Positions 27,017 to 32,906 of a DNA stretch of 32,906 nucleotides are shown here, in pieces (the first letter of the stretch is position 1; the number at the start of each line of letters is the position of its first letter). Origin of the DNA: Solobacterium sp. (GTDB lineage: Bacteria > Bacillota_I > Bacilli_A > Erysipelotrichales > Erysipelotrichaceae); assembly GCA_024693325.1 (NCBI GenBank), contig JAILLA010000032.1:1-32906 (forward strand). The letters are read 5' to 3'. The translations under genes and the position numbers were made by a program. Under the pieces are notes generated by a model, which had not been told where the DNA came from, did no database searches, and saw nothing but the letters and a program-made list of their open reading frames with translations.

Positions 27017-28480
27017 CTAATCCAGAATAACGATCCTTCCCTCAACTCTTGCGTTGAGTCCCTGATGGACTGACAGATATTCTTCTATGATATTGTTGAC
27101 AGAAGTTGCAACAACACGCGGACGCATATTGGCTTTTACCTCTTCCAACGGTACATTGAAGAATTGATTGAAATTATTGTAGTGATAATTCTGCAATGCG
27201 ATCAGATAGAATCTGTCGTCTTCAAACGGCTCGCCGTGGAAGCTCAGTTCTTCGATCGTATGTGTCGATTTGCGGTAAACGATCCTGACACCCTTAGAGT
27301 ATTGATAGAACTCCGTATGACCGGCCCAGGCTTCATCGCGGAAAATAAACTGTATCATTCTCCGGAATTGTGCACCTGTTACTTTCAGCATCCACAGCTT
27401 ATCATCAAAAGGTGTATTCTCCAGCATATCCTGATATTCCACGATGGGTCCCATAACTTCCTTGCGGATCGAACCGGAGCCGAACATCATGATTTCAAAC
27501 GAGCTTTCATCCTGCATAATATCGGCATACAGGTCCCCCATTTCGGTCTCCTGGATCCTGGAAGGATGATGCAGAGGTCTTGCAAACTTTGTGACCACAC
27601 GCTTGTATTTTGCATCGGTTACAGACTGGAATGTTGCGATCATATCATCCATCAGTCTGTCTTTCCGGCAGGTTCTTTCATCGATATGAACTGCTTTCCA
27701 GTCACAGCGTGTAAGCTTATGGGCTTCTTTGTCATATTCCAGATCGAATCTGCCGATCAGTCCTGTGCCCCAGCCTGCCTGAACGATGGGAATATTGTTA
27801 ACAACTTCCATATCATCCATAAAAGTATGGGAATGACCGCCGATGATCAGATCAACGCCGCATCCCGGATCGAGCAGTTTTGCCAGTTCGCGGTCCTTTT
27901 CAATTCCGATATGCGTTAACAAAACTGTCAGATCGGTATCACTGGTACGGTAGTTATCACAGATAATACTGACCTGGCGGGCTGCTTCTTCAATATCGAT
28001 GTATGTCCCGATAACACGTTCTGTCCTGGCTGTTGCCAGTACTTCTTCCGTCAGTATGCCGATGAAAAGGATCCTCAGGCCTCCTGTCTCAAAATTGAGA
28101 TAAGGCTTAAACAATCTGGTGTTGCTGACAGTGACAAACAGATTGGCATTGATAATAGGAAAACGCGCACATTTCTCAAGAAACAGCAGATGAGCAATCC
28201 CATAGTCTACTTCGTGATTGCCAACTGTTGTGACATCCGGTGACAGGATATTCATCAGTTCGATTGTTGACAATCCCAGATATTCCGAGTCAATGATCGA
28301 ACCCCTGAACATATCTCCGGCTACAGCATAGACAACGTTTTCTTCCTCGCGCCGTACTTTTCTTACATAGCCGCTCAGACGGCTGATACCTCCGATCTCG
28401 TGTCCGTCCTTATACTCCGGCAGGAATCTGCCGTGCAGGTCGTTGGAATGAAGAAGTGTCAGTTTCCTGATGTCGGCCAT
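27017..28480 (-). CDS. UshA-family 5'-nucleotidase/metallophosphoesterase without signal peptide
   Basis: The 487-residue protein has all metal-binding motifs of the calcineurin-like domain: HSNDLHGR (11-18), AGDMFRGS, GNHEVDYG and GGHSHT (about 220). The C-terminal 5'-nucleotidase domain follows, with the segment MFGSGSIRKEV, where family members have GG(A/S)IR, and RDEAWAGHTEF. Family members are normally exported; here the protein begins MADIRKLTLLHSND, with no signal peptide or anchor, so it should be cytoplasmic. Twenty bases after the permease gene, with AAGGAGG. Confidence 0.9.
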   Translation of the reverse strand: MADIRKLTLLHSNDLHGRFLPEYKDGHEIGGISRLSGYVRKVRREEENVVYAVAGDMFRGSIIDSEYLGLSTIELMNILSPDVTTVGNHEVDYGIAHLLFLEKCARFPIINANLFVTVSNTRLFKPYLNFETGGLRILFIGILTEEVLATARTERVIGTYIDIEEAARQVSIICDNYRTSDTDLTVLLTHIGIEKDRELAKLLDPGCGVDLIIGGHSHTFMDDMEVVNNIPIVQAGWGTGLIGRFDLEYDKEAHKLTRCDWKAVHIDERTCRKDRLMDDMIATFQSVTDAKYKRVVTKFARPLHHPSRIQETEMGDLYADIMQDESSFEIMMFGSGSIRKEVMGPIVEYQDMLENTPFDDKLWMLKVTGAQFRRMIQFIFRDEAWAGHTEFYQYSKGVRIVYRKSTHTIEELSFHGEPFEDDRFYLIALQNYHYNNFNQFFNVPLEEVKANMRPRVVATSVNNIIEEYLSVHQGLNARVEGRIVILD

Positions 28481-28500
28481 ATAACCCTCCTTTCAGTCTG

Positions 28501-29778
28501 TTATGATTGCGTCCCTCCCGTAAGAACGATGCTCCTGTAATAGAGCAGGCTTCCGATGGCACAGATGCATAGAGGAACCGCAACGATGAGTACCAGTGCG
28601 ATGGCAAACGATATTTTCATGACACCGGCAGTTACAAGAGAAATATAAATATTAACAAGGTAGATCATTGAGATCAAAAGTACAGATCCGTAGTAACCGA
28701 AAACTTCTTTTCGTGTGATGCTTTTCAATTGTTTCAGTGTATAGCCGATCCTTGCAAGAGACGCAAAGTGGCGTTTCCGTTCGGATAGTTCGGTTGAATA
28801 GCGGAACATAAGGGCCATTGCCTGAAGAACGCTCAGGAATATGTAGGACATCGTGATCATAACTCTGACCATCGGATTCTCCTGATTGGTTACCAGGATC
28901 GATGCCATGATGATGACAGATACCAGAAGCAGATACATAGCGAATTTCATGACCTGCAGGTCTTCCCTGACAAAACCGAGATATGCCATGCGCTTCGGTT
29001 CAGACTTTCCTGATGAGATCATTTTGGTGATGATCGGACGTATGATCCATCTCAGGATACCGTTAAAGCCAACCATGCCGATGCAGGAAAACAGGACGAT
29101 CGCATCACGGTTAACATAGAATGTATAGACGGGTAAGAGGAACAGGAACAGCCAGAATATCTGACGCATCCAGTTCGGAATCGATTTGAGATAGAACATC
29201 GACCCCTTCTCGCCCTTTGAAGCATTTCTCTGATTGATCAGGGAAGCAGCTGAATTGAGATATGTAAAACTCAGATTCATGACAACGATCCAGCCAACGA
29301 TAAACGCAAGAATGACAAATGTGTATAACTCTCCCCTGGGAACAGGCTCGATGATATGTGCGCCTCCTGGCAGAACTGAAGCAACGATCATATTCAAAGG
29401 CGTCATCAGGAATCTTGCAATCAGGACACCGGCAGGAATCGCCAGCAACATCAGCAGGCTTGTCTGGATCAGCAGATATCCGGCAATATGGATATATGTT
29501 GCACCGGAAACAAGGCGCACAGCCAGATCCTTGGATTTGTTTTTTACATAGTAATCATTGGCAAAGAATATATCAGCACAGCAGATCAGTACTGAAATCA
29601 GCGTCACGATCGTAATGATATTATCGGAGGATTCACCAAGTGACATACCGATCGATTCATCCATTGCGATATTAAAATACAGGTACATAAATGTAGTTGT
29701 CAGCATCAAAGTGAGCCAATAAAAGAAAGCCCGTGATTTATCATGTTTCAGTGATCTCAATGCCTCTTTAAAAATCAT
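28501..29778 (-). CDS. FtsX-like ABC transporter permease (BceB-like core, no extracellular domain)
   Basis: The 425-residue membrane protein has about ten predicted helices and begins MIFKEALRSLKHDKSRAFFY. The cytoplasmic segment NDYYVKNKSKDLAVRLVSGAT is the coupling region of FtsX/BceB permeases. It is a clear paralogue of the permease at 31421-32713, with shared opening, shared FYWLT first helix and the same coupling segment. Between helices six and seven, where BceB has a large extracellular domain, only about 30 residues are found. The ATG at 29778 (AGGAAA site) is preferred over one at 29823. No ATPase lies in its own operon; it may use the ATPase at 30654. Confidence 0.82.
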   Translation of the reverse strand: MIFKEALRSLKHDKSRAFFYWLTLMLTTTFMYLYFNIAMDESIGMSLGESSDNIITIVTLISVLICCADIFFANDYYVKNKSKDLAVRLVSGATYIHIAGYLLIQTSLLMLLAIPAGVLIARFLMTPLNMIVASVLPGGAHIIEPVPRGELYTFVILAFIVGWIVVMNLSFTYLNSAASLINQRNASKGEKGSMFYLKSIPNWMRQIFWLFLFLLPVYTFYVNRDAIVLFSCIGMVGFNGILRWIIRPIITKMISSGKSEPKRMAYLGFVREDLQVMKFAMYLLLVSVIIMASILVTNQENPMVRVMITMSYIFLSVLQAMALMFRYSTELSERKRHFASLARIGYTLKQLKSITRKEVFGYYGSVLLISMIYLVNIYISLVTAGVMKISFAIALVLIVAVPLCICAIGSLLYYRSIVLTGGTQS

Positions 29779-29799
29779 ATTGTTTCCTGCCTTTTTAAT

Positions 29800-29828
29800 A
29801 GAATAACATGAAGAAATAATCATGGAAA
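29800..29828 (-). promoter_or_regulatory. Promoter of the permease-nucleotidase-reductase operon
   Basis: On the minus strand TTTCCA (29828-29823), a 17-base spacer and TATTCT (29805-29800) with extended TGT. It lies directly after the terminator of the gene upstream. Confidence 0.5.
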
Positions 29829-29834
29829 ATATAA

Positions 29835-29852
29835 AGCCGCAATTCTGCGGCT
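29835..29852 (-). terminator. Terminator after the unknown gene
   Basis: AGCCGCA-ATTC-TGCGGCT, followed on the minus strand by TTATATTTT; 9 bases past the stop at 29862. Confidence 0.8.
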
Positions 29853-29861
29853 AAGTGATCG

Positions 29862-30536
29862 TTATTTTGACACGGCTTTGCAGCTGCCTGCTTTTACCGT
29901 GACAGTTCCCTTGGGCGTGATGAACTCAAGGTCCTCGATTCCGGTGTTTTCAAGATAAACCGTATCAAAGTCTTTATCCCAGGAGAAGAATTCGATCTTT
30001 CCGTATTCCGGATAATACGCAAAGTGTGTTCCGGGGATCGTCCCGTCGATCAGGACGGTATCTTTATATGTGCCGGGTCTGACTGTATAGGAATCAGTAT
30101 AGATATAGTTATTTGCTTTTTTCACCAGCATAGCCAGGTAATAATAGGCACTTTGATGGGAGAACCGCAGTACTGCAGCATTCTGAACAGCCGGATCGAT
30201 CAGGGTGATCATCTCAGTTTTTTCCTGTTCCCTGCGCTCATCTACTGCACCTTCCGTCCAGCGGGAAATATCCAGTGCTTCCTGTTTTCCCTGCAGGTAT
30301 TCAACAGGGATCACATTTGTATCAATTCCTTCGACCTGACGGTGATATGCATACGGAAGTTCATATACCGAATGCTTGGTTTTGATCACGAGCCTGTCAG
30401 CCAGGTATGTGATCTCATTAACGCCGGTCGTAACGATTGATTTGCCGTCCTCGATCTTTTCACTGTAATAAACATCTCCATGTCCGCACAGCACACCGTC
30501 TACAGTTGACAGAAACCAGTTCCTAAGTTCAGCCAT
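29862..30536 (-). CDS. Hypothetical soluble protein (224 aa)
   Basis: No family recognised. There is no signal peptide or membrane helix. The N-terminal part (MAELRNWFLSTVDGVLCGHG, then EITYLADRLVIKTKHSVYEL) and the C-terminal part (PEYGKIEFFSWDKDFDTVYL, ending TPKGTVTVKAGSCKAVSK) look beta-rich, with a central acidic helix (GAVDERREQEKTEMI). I start at the ATG at 30536, 8 bases after AGAGG; a GTG three codons upstream overlaps that site. It is monocistronic and divergent from the ABC ATPase gene, separated by 117 bases, so it may be linked to transport regulation or to the adjacent permeases, but nothing shows this directly. Confidence 0.7.
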   Translation of the reverse strand: MAELRNWFLSTVDGVLCGHGDVYYSEKIEDGKSIVTTGVNEITYLADRLVIKTKHSVYELPYAYHRQVEGIDTNVIPVEYLQGKQEALDISRWTEGAVDERREQEKTEMITLIDPAVQNAAVLRFSHQSAYYYLAMLVKKANNYIYTDSYTVRPGTYKDTVLIDGTIPGTHFAYYPEYGKIEFFSWDKDFDTVYLENTGIEDLEFITPKGTVTVKAGSCKAVSK

Positions 30537-30653
30537 CTCACTCACCTCTACCGTGTCATATTACAGCATACACAAAGATCGTGCAAACACGTCGTTTATT
30601 TCTTTTTTATTTTTACGTTTTTGTTTATACTTGAACCATAACAAGGAGGGATT

Positions 30654-31424
30654 ATGCCTGAGATCGTACTTGAAGCAAAAAACCTGAAAAAGGTTTATAA
30701 CTATGGAACTGAAAATGCGTTTGAAGCCCTGCATGATATCAACTTTCAGGTTTACGAAGGTGAATTTATAGGAATCATGGGACCCAGCGGATCCGGGAAA
30801 TCAACTTTCATCAACAATATTTCCACGATTGATATGCCTACCAGCGGTACCGTAATGATCAATGGCACATCTGTAAAGACTATGTCTGCCAATCAGATCG
30901 GTCACTTCCGTTACGAAAACCTCGGTTTTATTTTCCAGGATTTCAACCTTCTTGATACACACACAATGTTTGAAAACATTGCTATGCCCCTTTCGCTTGC
31001 TCATGTTGAAAAAAGTGTTATCAGATCAAGAGTAGAAGAACTGGCTGAACATATGCAGATTTCACATCTGCTGAACAAATTCCCCAATGAATGCTCAGGC
31101 GGGCAAAGACAGCGTGCTGCGATCTGCAGAGCTCTGGTAAATAATCCGCGCATCATCATAGCTGATGAGCCCACCGGCAACCTGGACTCTGTCAACTCGG
31201 CCGAACTGATGAAGATCTTCCAGGATCTGAATGAAAACAGCGGCGTCACGATCGTCATGGTATCTCATGACCCTCTGATCACATCATATTCCTCGCGTCT
31301 GATCTACATCAAAGACGGCAACATTGAATCGATTTTGGAAAAAGGTGATCTCAGTCAGGATGAATATTTCAAGATGATCGTTGATATCAACTCGGCTGAA
31401 TCCAGAGAGATCCTCCAGCAATGA
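30654..31424 (+). CDS. ABC transporter ATPase, BceA/MacB/LolD type
   Basis: The 256-residue ATPase has Walker A GPSGSGKST (43-51), Q-loop Q95, signature CSGGQRQRAAICRAL (147-161), Walker B IIIADEP (167-173) and switch H in MVSHD near 205. FIFQDFNLLDTHTMFENIAM is the MacB/BceA style associated with FtsX permeases, which transmit force across the membrane rather than carry substrate. It starts after AAGGAGGG and overlaps the permease by ATGA. A C-terminal extension of about 30 residues follows the nucleotide domain. No histidine kinase or response regulator is in the window. Confidence 0.95.
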   Translation: MPEIVLEAKNLKKVYNYGTENAFEALHDINFQVYEGEFIGIMGPSGSGKSTFINNISTIDMPTSGTVMINGTSVKTMSANQIGHFRYENLGFIFQDFNLLDTHTMFENIAMPLSLAHVEKSVIRSRVEELAEHMQISHLLNKFPNECSGGQRQRAAICRALVNNPRIIIADEPTGNLDSVNSAELMKIFQDLNENSGVTIVMVSHDPLITSYSSRLIYIKDGNIESILEKGDLSQDEYFKMIVDINSAESREILQQ

Positions 31425-32713
31425 TCTTCAGAGATGCTTTACGATCCTTGAAAAAGGATATCGGAAGAGCATTTTTCTACTGGCTTACATTTGTACTGAC
31501 AACGATATTCATCTTCCTGTTTCTGAACATTGCAATGTCGGAAGCTGTTGGTGTAACGTTTGTCCATACAGCTAACACGGATATTTCCACGAATGTCTCA
31601 CTGATCCTGATCGTGATCTGCATTGTTGAGATCATATTCGCAAATGACTTCTACGTACGTTCAAAAGCCAGAGATCTTGCGGTAAGGCTTGTCTGTGGGG
31701 CTACCTATCTGCAGCTTGCTGAATATCTTCTGATACAAACATTTATCCTGTTGGCGATCGCAATACCGGTCGGCATCATATCATCACTAGCTCTGATCCC
31801 TGTGATCAACACAGTACTGCATACAGTTATACAGACTGCCTTTACCGTTACGATCGTACCGAAAGCAGTGTTCATTACTGCCGGCATTCTGGTCGGTGTC
31901 ATTTTCTGGGCAACCTTCCTGAATCTGGGTTTTGCCTACAGAAATACAGCAGCAGGTATGCTGAACGAATCAGCGATCAAGTATGATTCTTCTGCAATCC
32001 TTCCAATGGGTAAGTCTAATCAGAGACTGTCACAAATAATAGCCATACTGATGCTGGTAATTCCGATATTCCTGTTTTTCTGGAATCCGGATGCGTCGAT
32101 CATTTCCGCATTTATCGGTATCGCCGGAATATCAGGATGTCTCACAAAAGTCATCAATCCCGCACTGACCAATTATGTTGATAACAAAAAACCGGATCAT
32201 CCGTTTATCCTGACAGGTGTCGGATTCATCAGAACTGATATCCAGATCCTGAAATGGAACATACTGTTGCTTCTGATCACAGTCATCTTCCTTGTATCCG
32301 TCCTGATCACAGCTACTGAAGCGCAGGAAACAATACTCGTACTGCTGTCATATATCGTCATGAACATTCTTCTGTCTTTAGCAATCATGTTCCGTTATTC
32401 AACTGAACTGCAGAGCAGGTTCAAATATTTCCGTTCTCTTGAGCAGATCGGTTTCATGCACGAAGACCAGGAGAAGATCATTCGTATCGAAGTTGCGGGG
32501 CTCTACGGAATCGTCCTGCTGACTATTCTGATCTATATTGGCAGTCTGATGCTGTCACTGATCATGGCAGGACGCATGGAACCGCAGAACGCAGCAATAC
32601 TGATCCTGTTCTTCGTTATACCGTTTGTATTATGCGGCATCTTCTCACAACACTATTACAGGAAAGCAGTACTTATACACAGCCGGGGCGAAGGACAAGC
32701 CTCAACAAGATAA
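31421..32713 (+). CDS. FtsX-like ABC transporter permease (BceB-like core, no extracellular domain)
   Basis: The 430-residue protein has about ten predicted helices: near 17-37, 50-70, 97-125, 152-174, 205-224, 228-248, 275-295, 303-325, and two at the C terminus. It opens MIFRDALRSLKKDIGRAFFY and has NDFYVRSKARDLAVRLVCGAT as the FtsX-type coupling loop. The stretch between helices six and seven is only about 25 residues, so the substrate-binding extracellular domain of BceB is absent. The start overlaps the ATPase stop; the two should form the transporter. It is a paralogue of the divergent-strand permease at 28501-29778. Confidence 0.85.
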   Translation: MIFRDALRSLKKDIGRAFFYWLTFVLTTIFIFLFLNIAMSEAVGVTFVHTANTDISTNVSLILIVICIVEIIFANDFYVRSKARDLAVRLVCGATYLQLAEYLLIQTFILLAIAIPVGIISSLALIPVINTVLHTVIQTAFTVTIVPKAVFITAGILVGVIFWATFLNLGFAYRNTAAGMLNESAIKYDSSAILPMGKSNQRLSQIIAILMLVIPIFLFFWNPDASIISAFIGIAGISGCLTKVINPALTNYVDNKKPDHPFILTGVGFIRTDIQILKWNILLLLITVIFLVSVLITATEAQETILVLLSYIVMNILLSLAIMFRYSTELQSRFKYFRSLEQIGFMHEDQEKIIRIEVAGLYGIVLLTILIYIGSLMLSLIMAGRMEPQNAAILILFFVIPFVLCGIFSQHYYRKAVLIHSRGEGQASTR

Positions 32714-32906
32714 CCATAACCGCAAGAAACTCTATACGGGAAACCTCTGTCACAGGCTGTAATTAAATACATTCCCGATAGAATTTCACTTCCTGCTTCA
32801 TCGACAGATAACTGCATTACATTCCGTAATGCCCGACATAGCTGTCTCCGCAGGCTTGAGTTTGTAAGACTGACCGATTTCGATGGTCCCTCACCGTATG
32901 GTCAGT
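32714..32906. other. Noncoding right edge with three consecutive stem-loops
   Basis: No gene is visible. Three hairpins follow each other: 32726-32742 with 32772-32787 (16 pairs, one mismatch, one bulge; CGGGAA/TTCCCG core); 32803-32846 (GACAG/CTGTC outside, perfect GCATTAC/GTAATGC inside, loop ATTCC); and 32869-32875 with 32900-32906 (ACTGACC/GGTCAGT, ending at the window edge). No T run follows the first, so it is not a simple terminator. It could be a structured RNA, a leader or an element end; orientation is not known. Confidence 0.5.

Noticed and set aside
27164..27919. 251-codon plus-strand frame opposite the nucleotidase gene
   Set aside because: The nucleotidase motifs prove the minus strand; the plus frame has no ribosome site and no recognisable product.

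Overview
The window reads as chromosomal DNA of a low-to-mid GC Gram-positive bacterium (Bacillota). The evidence is a Bacillus-like housekeeping order (rplS, lepB, rbgA, rnhB, dprA, topA, trmFO, xerC, then rpsB-tsf), a class IB dihydroorotate dehydrogenase with its PyrK partner, folate-dependent TrmFO, strong AGGAGG-type ribosome sites and a short-stem lipoprotein. An Erysipelotrichia-type genome is my best guess, but it is an inference from gene order and composition only.

Layout. 1-322: the start of a GC-rich MBOAT acyltransferase gene running off the left edge. 391-1142: an IS200-type insertion sequence with a Y1 transposase, terminal hairpins and a leader that can mask the transposase ribosome site. 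1243-1593: a secreted FMN-binding lipoprotein. 1714-3561: tsf and rpsB behind a structured leader. 3928-7831: five-gene pyrimidine operon pyrB-K-D-F-E. 7922-15455: the block xerC, trmFO, topA, dprA, rnhB, rbgA, lepB, rplS, tightly packed and mostly overlapping. All of these lie on the minus strand.

15634-17343: a Cof-type HAD phosphatase, a ComB-like 2-phosphosulfolactate phosphatase and a small membrane protein. 17447-18088: an alpha/beta hydrolase on the plus strand. 18138-19016: a free-standing E2-like acyltransferase fold lacking its catalytic histidine. 19123-19782: three tiny overlapping genes behind an attenuator-like hairpin. 19935-20237: a Dabb-fold protein (plus). 20305-22411: a carboxymuconolactone-decarboxylase-like protein and a MATE exporter. 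22582-25928: MgtE, a PfkB sugar kinase and an NAD-dependent epimerase-like protein in one operon. 26030-29778: aldo/keto reductase, UshA-like 5'-nucleotidase without a signal peptide and an FtsX-type permease. 29862-30536: a protein of unknown function. 30654-32713 (plus): an ABC ATPase overlapping a second permease, a clear paralogue of the minus-strand one. 32714-32906: noncoding but strongly hairpin-rich.

How the parts work together: the left half is information processing (translation, topology, recombination, tRNA modification, rRNA maturation GTPase, secretion) plus UMP synthesis; the right half is accessory metabolism and transport. No tRNA, rRNA or CRISPR array was seen. The points most worth checking are the paralogous BceB-like permeases without an extracellular domain, the E2-like protein with the altered motif, the rpsB promoter placed inside a terminator, and the structured right edge.
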